DNA from: Planctomycetota bacterium
GTDB taxonomy: Bacteria; Planctomycetota; Phycisphaerae; SM23-33
Length of the DNA stretch: 16,598 nucleotides
Direction: 5' to 3'
NCBI GenBank assembly: GCA_021160865.1
Contig: JAGHBS010000249.1
Location: 1 to 16,598 of the forward strand
The position numbers and the translations under genes were made by a program. Within the stretch, counting starts at the first letter, position 1, and every line of letters starts with the position of its first letter. The notes under the pieces are model-generated. The model worked only from the letters and a program-made list of their open reading frames with translations. It had not been told where the DNA came from and ran no database searches. Of this stretch, positions 1-5,778 are shown in pieces.

Positions 1-288
1 GCCAAGACAAGACGAGCAAAACCTGCACGAGCAAGAACGCTACTTCTGGGGATAACCAAGGCTGCCCTTCGCTCGGAAAGTTTCCTCTCTGCAGCCAGCT
101 TCCAGGAATCAACCAAGGTTCTCACCGAAGCCGCCCTTGCTGGCAAGGTTGACCCATTAAGATTCTTGAAAGAAAATGTCTTACTCGGCCATCTGATCCC
201 TGCAGGAACAGGCTTTAAGCCTTACCTTGGAATAAGAATTAAACGCACTGTAGAGTTGCCTGAGATGGTTCCAGCAGAAGAGGAATAA
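1..288 (+). CDS. rpoC: RNA polymerase beta' subunit, C-terminal 95 residues (partial)
   Basis: This is the 3' end of the largest catalytic RNA polymerase subunit, open at the left edge in frame 1 and ending in TAA at 286-288. The visible 95 residues match the conserved beta' C-terminus. A helix reads LLLGITKAALRSESFLSAAS, then FQESTKVLTEAAL, then DPLRFLKENVLLGHLIPAGT, followed by a Glu-rich end. These are the segments that in the family pack near the omega subunit. The catalytic Mg-binding motif lies upstream of the window. Its place just before rpsL-rpsG is the usual rpoBC-str arrangement. The reading frame stays open for 21 more codons after the TAA, to a second TAA at 352-354, which is unusual (see findings). 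Confidence 0.96.
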   Translation, partial: AKTRRAKPARARTLLLGITKAALRSESFLSAASFQESTKVLTEAALAGKVDPLRFLKENVLLGHLIPAGTGFKPYLGIRIKRTVELPEMVPAEEE

Positions 289-462
289 CCCGAACTCACC
301 GAAGCACAAATCCAGCAGGCTACCCAGCGAGCACTAAGCAGCCAAAAGCCATAAACGAATAAGCCGATATACACGTAGAAAAATACTGTAAAAATTCATC
401 GATTAGTGTAAACTTTATATGTGTATAAACGATTGTTGAATATATGCAGATGAGGAGAAACG
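289..462 (+). other. rpoC-rpsL intergenic region
   Basis: This 174-nt gap holds two parts. Positions 289-354 continue the rpoC frame as open sequence to a second TAA. Positions 355-462 are AT-rich and untranslated. I see no convincing intrinsic terminator for rpoC. A weak extended -10-like element (TGTGTATAAA, about 420-429) is preceded by no good -35, so a separate rpsL promoter here is only possible. The imperfect copies GTGTAAAC (about 406-413) and GTGTATAAAC (421-430) are noted without a function. A strong Shine-Dalgarno AGGAGA (453-458) ends the region. Confidence 0.5.
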
Positions 463-834
463 ATGCCGACGATTAATCAATTAGTACGAAGACCACGGAA
501 AAAGCAGGTTGCAAAGAAGAAGAATGTAGCCCTTGAAGGCTGTCCGCAAAAGCGGGGCGTCTGTCTTGTCGTCAAGACTATGACGCCCAAGAAGCCAAAC
601 TCAGCCTTGCGGAAGATCGCACGTGTAAGACTTAGCAACGGTAAAGAAATTACTGCTTACATACCCGGTATTGACCATAATCTGCAAGAACACAGTATCG
701 TATTAGTTCGTGGCGGGAGAGTGAAAGACTTACCGGGCGTGCGGTACCACATCATCCGTGGTGCTTTAGATACCGCAGGCGTCGAAGGACGACGACAGGG
801 ACGAAGTCTATACGGAGCAAAGAAACCAAAATAA
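463..834 (+). CDS. rpsL: 30S ribosomal protein S12
   Basis: S12 sits at the decoding centre of the small subunit and helps control codon-anticodon accuracy. At 123 residues it has the usual family length. The signature TPKKPNSALRK is at residues 41-51 and GGRVKDLPGVRY at 84-95. Lys43 and Lys88, the classic sites of streptomycin-resistance substitutions, are both the sensitive-type lysine. Asp89, the residue methylthiolated in E. coli, is present. The ATG is fixed by a strong AGGAGA eight bases away. rpsG follows after 41 nt, which marks the start of the str cluster. The C-terminal GAKKPK and the phrase VRLSNGKEITAYIPG resemble planctomycete S12; that comparison is from memory. Confidence 0.98.
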   Translation: MPTINQLVRRPRKKQVAKKKNVALEGCPQKRGVCLVVKTMTPKKPNSALRKIARVRLSNGKEITAYIPGIDHNLQEHSIVLVRGGRVKDLPGVRYHIIRGALDTAGVEGRRQGRSLYGAKKPK

Positions 835-875
835 TCGCTAAGTCGCAATATGTTGCATAAAGAGGGATATTAAAT

Positions 876-1352
876 ATGGCATTCAAGAAGTGGACAGCAT
901 CTGAAAAACAATTAGCACCTGACCCGCGGTATAACAGCAAATTGGTCAGTAAGTTCATCAATTGTTTAATGTGGGATGGTAAAAAAACCGTTGCGAGGCG
1001 TGTATTCTACGATGCGATGGATATCATCGCCGATAAGATAAAGGATGCCTCACCTTTAGAGGTCTTTGAGCAAGCCGTCGAGAATGTTAAACCACTCGTC
1101 GAGGTACGATCGAAACGAATTGGTGGTGCGAGTTATCAGATACCTATGCAGGTTAATGAAAAGCGTAGCCTATCATTAGCGATACGATGGATTATCCATG
1201 CAGCCAGGAATAAAAGTGGAAAACCTATGTCACAACGATTAGCCTCTGAGATAATGGCTGCCTACCGCAAAGAGGGTGATGCAATGGCCACCCGAGAAAA
1301 CGTCCACAGGATGGCTGAGGCAAATAAAGCCTTTGCACACTTCGCAAAATAA
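876..1352 (+). CDS. rpsG: 30S ribosomal protein S7
   Basis: S7 is a primary binder of the 3' domain of 16S rRNA. It nucleates assembly of the small-subunit head and contacts the E-site tRNA. The 158-residue product has the helical bundle expected of the family. It shows SPLEVFEQAVENVKPLVEVR followed by the beta-hairpin KRIGGASYQIPMQV, which lines the E site. The conserved end ENVHRMAEANKAFAHFAK follows. Start ATG at 876 has AGAGGG about nine bases upstream. The first residues MAFKKWTASEKQLAPDP are a little unlike proteobacterial S7, which begins MPRR. A strong hairpin follows 19 nt after the stop, so rpsL-rpsG may form a unit partly insulated from fusA. Confidence 0.98.
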   Translation: MAFKKWTASEKQLAPDPRYNSKLVSKFINCLMWDGKKTVARRVFYDAMDIIADKIKDASPLEVFEQAVENVKPLVEVRSKRIGGASYQIPMQVNEKRSLSLAIRWIIHAARNKSGKPMSQRLASEIMAAYRKEGDAMATRENVHRMAEANKAFAHFAK

Positions 1353-1371
1353 TCCTTCTATCACGAACATA

Positions 1372-1403
1372 AAAGACCACCCCAGCAAGGTGGTCTTTCT
1401 TTT
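1372..1403 (+). terminator. Intrinsic terminator or attenuator between rpsG and fusA
   Basis: A perfect 10-bp stem AAAGACCACC (1372-1381) / GGTGGTCTTT (1389-1398) encloses a 7-nt loop and is followed by a T-rich run, CTTTTAT. This has the form of a Rho-independent terminator. Only 28 nt separate it from the fusA start, too little for a new promoter. It may therefore work as a partial terminator or an RNA-processing or stability element that lowers fusA expression relative to rpsL-rpsG. A second small hairpin, TTTAT-CTTG-ATAAA at 1401-1414, follows at once and abuts the fusA ribosome-binding site. Confidence 0.7.
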
Positions 1404-1431
1404 ATCTTGATAAAGCAGGAAAAAATAACTT

Positions 1432-3540
1432 ATGAAAACTGTTGGGATTATGAATACGACGCTTCAAAAGCTTAGGAATATCGGTATCGCCGCTCATATT
1501 GATGCGGGGAAAACCACCATCACCGAGCGAATACTCTACTTCACTGGCAAGAGCTACAAGATAGGCGAAGTACATGACGGCACTGCTGTTATGGATTATC
1601 TGGAAGAAGAACAGCGACGGGGAATTACCATCACATCAGCAGCCACTACTTGTCCCTGGAAGGGATTTACCATCAACCTGATAGATACCCCAGGCCACGT
1701 TGACTTCACCATCGAAGTTGAGCGTTGTCTGCGCGTTCTCGATGGAGCAGTGGTTGTATTTTGCGCTATCGGTGGAGTAGAAGCGCAAAGCGAGACCGTC
1801 TGGAATCAGGCAGATAGATACAATGTGCCGAGAATCTGCTTCATAAACAAGATGGACCGCGTTGGGGCGTACTTTGAACAGGTTGTAAAGGAGATTCGCG
1901 AACGACTTGGGGCAAACCCTCTACCGCTGCAAATTCCAATGGGCTCTGGCGACAATTTTGTCGGACAAATCGACCTAATCGAACAGAAAGCCCTATTCTA
2001 CGAACCGGCTGATATAGCCACAAATCTGAAAATCGAACCCATCCCGGAAGAATACGTCGAAGCCTCGCAAAAGGCACGAGGAGAGATGTTAGAAACACTG
2101 GCAGAACTCGATGACGAATTGATGGACCTTTACCTGCACGATAAGCCCATAAGCCCCGATCAAATCAGGACTGTCATCAGACGAGCAGTAATATCAGGCA
2201 CCATCCAGCCGGTACTTTGTGGCTCAGCCTTGAAGCACATGGGCATCAGGGCGCTACTTGATGCCGTCTGCTATTACCTACCATCACCGGCAGATGTACC
2301 AGCAATAGAAGGTAAGGAATCTGTCGATAGTGAAAAAATTATCAAACGACATCCCCGACCTGATGAGCCGTTTTCAGCATTGGTATTCAAAATCGTCTCG
2401 GATGCACACGGTGATTTGTATTATATCCGCGTCTATAGCGGTACTCTTAAGACCGGCGTGCGAGTGCTTAATCCGGTTAGGATGAAAAAAGAAAACATCA
2501 CAAGAATCTGGGAAATGCACGCCAAGCAACGAATACCTCGCCAGAAAATCCAGGCAGGAGACATTGTAGCAGTCGTCGGTCCGAAACATAGCCTCACCGG
2601 CGATACCCTCTGCGACTCGCACCATCCGATAGTACTGGAAACAATGAACTTCCCCGAACCGGTCATATCTATGTCTATTGAACCTGTTTCCTCTGTTGAA
2701 AGAACTAAACTCGCTGAGGCATTGGAAATCCTCAAACGTGAAGACCCAACGTTCAAAACCAGTATCGACCGACAAACCGGACAGATACTTATTTCAGGTA
2801 TGGGTGAATTGCACCTTGAAATACTACGCAATAAAATTATTCGAGATATAGCTGTTCCAGTAAAAATAGGCAAACCCCGTGTCGCCTATAAGGAAACCAT
2901 CACTACATCAGCCCAGGCTGAAGGTAGATTCATAAGACAGACTGGCGGAAGGGGACAATTCGGTGTGGTCGTCTTGAAGGTTGACCCTGCTGGATATACC
3001 GGCAGAGGAAAGGAAGTGGAAACATCTGGAATTACTTTCATAAATGAAATAAAGAAAGGGGCAATTCCGAATGAATACATCCCCGCAATAGAACAGGGTA
3101 TTCGTGATGAAGCAACCAACGGCCCGCTTGGTGGATACCCTCTTGTCGGGATAACCGTCACGGTCATTGATGGTCAATATCATCCGGTTGACTCATCAGA
3201 AATTGCCTTCTCCCAGGCAGGTGCAATTGCATTCCGTGAAGCCGTCAAGCAAGCCAACCCCGTATTCCTTGAGCCGATTATGAAACTCCAGGTAACCATT
3301 CCCGAAGAACACCTCGGAGCCGTCACCGGTGACCTCAATACCCGTCGAGCAGAAATAGTTGAAATGAAACGAGCAGGTGGATACTGTAAGTTATTGGCAA
3401 ATGTCCCACTGGCAACGATGTTTGGATATGCAACTGCACTTCGCTCAATGACACACGGAAGAGGCACGCATACAATGGAACCGACTGGATACAAAATCGT
3501 TCCACCCGAAGTAGCTGAAAAATCGGGGCTATTAATATAA
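1432..3540 (+). CDS. fusA: Translation elongation factor G
   Basis: EF-G is the GTPase that moves tRNAs and mRNA through the ribosome after peptide-bond formation; with a recycling factor it can also split ribosomes. The 702 residues match the family length. GTPase motifs are complete: G1 AHIDAGKTT at 21-29, G2 RGITIT at 63-68, G3 DTPGH at 85-89, G4 NKMD at 139-142, and G5 GSALK at 264-268. Domain III contains SGMGELHLEIL and domain IV contains GGRGQFGVV. ATG 1432 has AGCAGGA upstream; ATG 1450 (MNTTLQ) is an alternative. Phrases such as MSIEPVSSVERTKLAEAL and EDPTFKTSIDRQTGQILISG resemble the planctomycete/spirochaete/mitochondrial-like EF-G group more than canonical EF-G. tuf does not follow. 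Confidence 0.97.
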   Translation: MKTVGIMNTTLQKLRNIGIAAHIDAGKTTITERILYFTGKSYKIGEVHDGTAVMDYLEEEQRRGITITSAATTCPWKGFTINLIDTPGHVDFTIEVERCLRVLDGAVVVFCAIGGVEAQSETVWNQADRYNVPRICFINKMDRVGAYFEQVVKEIRERLGANPLPLQIPMGSGDNFVGQIDLIEQKALFYEPADIATNLKIEPIPEEYVEASQKARGEMLETLAELDDELMDLYLHDKPISPDQIRTVIRRAVISGTIQPVLCGSALKHMGIRALLDAVCYYLPSPADVPAIEGKESVDSEKIIKRHPRPDEPFSALVFKIVSDAHGDLYYIRVYSGTLKTGVRVLNPVRMKKENITRIWEMHAKQRIPRQKIQAGDIVAVVGPKHSLTGDTLCDSHHPIVLETMNFPEPVISMSIEPVSSVERTKLAEALEILKREDPTFKTSIDRQTGQILISGMGELHLEILRNKIIRDIAVPVKIGKPRVAYKETITTSAQAEGRFIRQTGGRGQFGVVVLKVDPAGYTGRGKEVETSGITFINEIKKGAIPNEYIPAIEQGIRDEATNGPLGGYPLVGITVTVIDGQYHPVDSSEIAFSQAGAIAFREAVKQANPVFLEPIMKLQVTIPEEHLGAVTGDLNTRRAEIVEMKRAGGYCKLLANVPLATMFGYATALRSMTHGRGTHTMEPTGYKIVPPEVAEKSGLLI

Positions 3541-3586
3541 ATATAAAAATAAATGGTAAGAAGATAGAAAAATCATATCTTGACTG

Positions 3587-3614
3587 TTGACAAAGGATTT
3601 TTTTCCTTTATATT
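3587..3614 (+). promoter_or_regulatory. Probable sigma70-type promoter for the S10 cluster
   Basis: A consensus -35 TTGACA (3587-3592) is followed by a 16-nt spacer and a -10 TATATT (3609-3614). Upstream sequence 3541-3575 is A-rich, like an UP element. An overlapping TTGACT lies at 3580-3585. Transcription would start near 3620-3622, about 50 nt before rpsJ. This is the clearest promoter in the window and sits in the 133-nt gap between fusA and rpsJ. The spacer region also holds the inverted repeat AAAGGA (3592-3597) / TCCTTT (3604-3609). Confidence 0.7.
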
Positions 3615-3633
3615 AGAAAGGCTTTGTAATTTC

Positions 3634-3659
3634 CTCACCTTGCAGTAGCAAGGGTTGAG
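3634..3659 (+). promoter_or_regulatory. Leader hairpin of the S10 cluster, next to the rpsJ ribosome-binding site
   Basis: The inner stem CCTTGC (3638-3643) / GCAAGG (3648-3653) closes an AGTA tetraloop. It is extended by CTCA (3634-3637) pairing with TGAG (3656-3659) across a 2-nt bulge. It ends directly at the rpsJ Shine-Dalgarno AGAAGGA, so folding or protein binding could modulate initiation. In gammaproteobacteria L4 controls the S10 operon through its leader; whether this short hairpin does something similar is inference. Confidence 0.45.
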
Positions 3660-3673
3660 AGAAGGACGGTATT

Positions 3674-3985
3674 ATGGCGGTGCAGCAAAAGATTCGTATA
3701 AGAATGGAAGCATACGATCATCGGGCACTGGATGCCTCGGCAAGCGAAATTGTCGAGCATGCTCGTCGAACTGGTGCTCGTGTTTGTGGGCCAATACCGC
3801 TTCCTACGCGAATTGAACGATATACAGTTTTGAGAAGCCCTCATGTAGATAAAAAGTCGCGCGAACAATTTGAGATGCGAACACATAAAAGAATAATTGA
3901 CATTTACGAACCAACCGGCCGTACCATAGAGGCACTCAATCGTCTTGTGGTACCGGCGGGGGTGTTTATTAAGATAAAGGCTTAG
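3674..3985 (+). CDS. rpsJ: 30S ribosomal protein S10
   Basis: S10 is a head protein of the small subunit that also serves as the NusE component of transcription antitermination complexes. The 103 residues match the family length. Conserved elements include KIRIRMEAYDHRALD near the N-terminus, GPIPLPTRIERYTVLRSPHV at 39-58, and the ribosome-embedded loop KKSREQFEMRTHKR. The C-terminus LVVPAGVFIKIKA is also typical. ATG 3674 is supported by a strong AGAAGGA seven to eight bases upstream. It is the first gene after the S10 promoter and leader hairpin. The gap to rplC (121 nt) is unusually long for this operon. Confidence 0.98.
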   Translation: MAVQQKIRIRMEAYDHRALDASASEIVEHARRTGARVCGPIPLPTRIERYTVLRSPHVDKKSREQFEMRTHKRIIDIYEPTGRTIEALNRLVVPAGVFIKIKA

Positions 3986-4106
3986 CTTGCAAGCAAATCC
4001 CCCAAAGGGATGCTATAACGGTTTCCCATAAGATCCAAGTTGCACGATAGGGAAATAGTCGTCGAGAGAAAAATGAAGTAGTGAAAACTATCAAAAGAAA
4101 GTAAAA
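3986..4106 (+). promoter_or_regulatory. Structured rpsJ-rplC intergenic region
   Basis: This 121-nt non-coding gap is the longest inside the S10-spc run. A hairpin ATCCC (3997-4001) / GGGAT (4007-4011) with loop CCAAA is continued below by AGC (3992-3994) / GCT (4012-4014) across two unpaired A residues. The palindrome GCTTGCAAGC lies at 3985-3994 and overlaps the rpsJ stop. Further on, TTTCCC (4022-4027) can pair with GGGAAA (4050-4055) around a 22-nt loop. No U-tract follows, so it is not an obvious terminator. The end, before rplC, is A-rich with only a weak AAAGAAAG ribosome-binding site. A regulatory leader for rplC onward is possible but unproven. Confidence 0.4.
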
Positions 4107-4766
4107 ATGTATCCGTTCATAATCGGGAAAAAAGTTGGCATGACGCAGGTATTCACTGACGATGGTTCTGTTTGTCCGGTGACCGTCGTTTCAGCAGGTC
4201 CTTGCGTTGTCTTACAGGTCAAACGCTCTGATTCAAAAGATGGCTATGATGCCATTCAGCTTGGCTACGAAGACATCAAGCCATCTAAGGCAACTAAACC
4301 TGCAATTGGTCATGCTGCTCGTGCTAATACAACTCCAAAGCGAATCGTGCGGGAGTTTCGACTTTATAACGAGCAAGTCCAGGCTGAACCCGGTGCCGTC
4401 TGGACGGTAGAGGCATTCGAAGATGTAAAGTTCGTCGATGTCACCGGAACGACTAAAGGTAAGGGATTTGCCGGTGGGGTAAAACGGCACGGGTTCAAGG
4501 GTCAACCTGCCAGCCACGGTGTAGAGCGCAAGCACCGCTCACCGGGCTCGATCGGTGGTCATGGTACAGACTTAGGACATGGCGGAAACATCAAGAAGGG
4601 TAAACGGATGGCTGGACATATGGGGGCTGTCCGATGCACCACCCGGAACCATGAACTTATCGCTGTTGACAAAGAGAACAATCTGCTATTAATCAAGGGC
4701 TCATTGCCCGGACCTAACGGCGGATACCTATTGGTAAGAAAGTCTCGTACAGCCAGGGAGAAATGA
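4107..4766 (+). CDS. rplC: 50S ribosomal protein L3
   Basis: L3 is one of the first proteins to bind 23S rRNA, and its long loop reaches the peptidyl-transferase centre. The 219 residues fit the family. The start MYPFIIGKKVGMTQVF and the central KGKGFAGGVKRHGFKG are diagnostic, with RSPGSIG and KRMAGHMG flanking the loop tip. That tip, residues 151-167, is Gly/His-rich and about four residues longer than in E. coli, and it lacks the Gln methylated there by PrmB. The ribosome-binding site is weak (AAAGAAAG). It precedes rplD by 40 nt. Identity is secure; the loop difference is probably lineage-specific. Confidence 0.97.
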   Translation: MYPFIIGKKVGMTQVFTDDGSVCPVTVVSAGPCVVLQVKRSDSKDGYDAIQLGYEDIKPSKATKPAIGHAARANTTPKRIVREFRLYNEQVQAEPGAVWTVEAFEDVKFVDVTGTTKGKGFAGGVKRHGFKGQPASHGVERKHRSPGSIGGHGTDLGHGGNIKKGKRMAGHMGAVRCTTRNHELIAVDKENNLLLIKGSLPGPNGGYLLVRKSRTAREK

Positions 4767-4784
4767 GACCGAAATTAACCACCA

Positions 4785-4802
4785 GTTATACGGATATATA
4801 AC
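4785..4802 (+). promoter_or_regulatory. Small inverted repeat over the rplD ribosome-binding region
   Basis: GTTATA (4785-4790) and TATAAC (4797-4802) are perfect complements around the loop CGGATA. This puts the only SD-like bases (GGAT) into a loop four bases before the rplD ATG at 4807. The stem is AT-rich and weak, so it may only mildly affect initiation. It could be a target for autoregulation of L4, but that is speculation. Confidence 0.3.
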
Positions 4803-4806
4803 ATAA

Positions 4807-5451
4807 ATGTTTGAAATACCAGTGTACAATACCGAAGGCGAAAAGATAGATACGATCAAGGTCGAACCTGAGCAGTTCGGCGGAAAGGTTAACGTCGCTT
4901 TGTTGAAGCAGGCGATAGTGGCGTATCATACCAATAAGCGTTTGGGAACTGCCGCTACCAAGAACCGTTCAATGGTAGAAGGCTCAGGACGCAAATTATT
5001 CCGTCAGAAAGGTACTGGATACGCCAGACGAGGGGCTATTCGTACCGGCAAAGTCAAAGGTGGCGGCGTGACCTTTGCAAAAATACCACACAAGCCACGG
5101 AAAAAATTACCCAAGAAGATGCGCCGCAAAGCACTTGATTCTGCTATACTGGCTAAGATTATTGGCAGTGATTTACTCATCGTTGATGGACTCTCAACAA
5201 GCGAGCCAAAAACCAAATATATAGCTAATGTATTGAAGAATTTGGGTATTACACGCTCATGCTTATTGACACTGGCTGAATATGATGAAAATCTGTATCT
5301 CAGCGCAAGGAATATCCCAAATGTTTCGGTGCGTATCGTAAAGGAACTTAATGCCTTTGATGTAGCTACCAGAAATAAACTGCTTATGACGCGCGAGGCA
5401 TTTTCTTCATTGTTGAGCAGACCTGCCGGTGTAGCTGTCTCCAATGGATAG
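4807..5451 (+). CDS. rplD: 50S ribosomal protein L4
   Basis: L4 binds 23S rRNA and sends an extended loop to the constriction of the nascent-peptide exit tunnel. In enterobacteria it also represses its own operon. The 214-residue protein carries the loop signature GSGRKLFRQKGTGYARRGAI, then GGGVTFAKIP and KLPKKMRRKALDSAI. The LFRQKGTG and GGGVTFAK forms differ from the E. coli PWRQKGTG and GGGV-FGP forms and fit planctomycete-like L4. ATG 4807 is the only plausible start, with just a weak GGAT upstream inside a small hairpin. The C-terminal 70 residues are less conserved but collinear with the family. rplW follows after 32 nt. Confidence 0.97.
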   Translation: MFEIPVYNTEGEKIDTIKVEPEQFGGKVNVALLKQAIVAYHTNKRLGTAATKNRSMVEGSGRKLFRQKGTGYARRGAIRTGKVKGGGVTFAKIPHKPRKKLPKKMRRKALDSAILAKIIGSDLLIVDGLSTSEPKTKYIANVLKNLGITRSCLLTLAEYDENLYLSARNIPNVSVRIVKELNAFDVATRNKLLMTREAFSSLLSRPAGVAVSNG

Positions 5452-5483
5452 GTAAGAATTGCTTATAAACGTCGGATAAAACG

Positions 5484-5768
5484 ATGGAAAACGATATATA
5501 CAATACGGTAGTTCGACCGCTGGTGACTGAAAAAGGGGTCCATCAGTCGCAGAAGTACAATGCTTATGCCTTTGAGGTACATCCTGATGCCAATAAGGCA
5601 CAGATTAAACAGGCAATTGAGAAAATTTATAATGTGAAAGTATTAAAGGTTCGCACAGCCAATCGGGTGGGAAAGCCACGACGGGTAAGATACACCCGAG
5701 GCAAGACAAGACACTGGAAAAAGGCTGTGGTGATATTGCATCCGGACCATCGTATTGATTTGTTCTAA
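5484..5768 (+). CDS. rplW: 50S ribosomal protein L23
   Basis: L23 lies at the mouth of the exit tunnel, where it docks trigger factor, SRP and the SecY translocon. The 94 residues are typical in length. They show VVRPLVTEKGVHQSQKYNAY near the N-terminus, EVHPDANKAQIKQAIEKIYN in the middle, and the loop VRTANRVGKPRRVRYTRGK before the final beta strand. ATG 5484 has a weak GGATA. The gene is separated from rplB by only 10 nt, so the two are likely translationally linked. Confidence 0.97.
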   Translation: MENDIYNTVVRPLVTEKGVHQSQKYNAYAFEVHPDANKAQIKQAIEKIYNVKVLKVRTANRVGKPRRVRYTRGKTRHWKKAVVILHPDHRIDLF

Positions 5769-5778
5769 TGGATGAGAG

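Noticed and set aside
355..450. rpsL promoter candidates in the AT-rich gap
   Set aside because: TATAAA-like -10 elements occur, but none has a credible -35 at proper spacing, so no promoter feature was called.
2374..2873. Long minus-strand open frames across fusA
   Set aside because: They are antisense to a well-conserved GTPase, lack family features, and arise from codon bias of the + strand gene.
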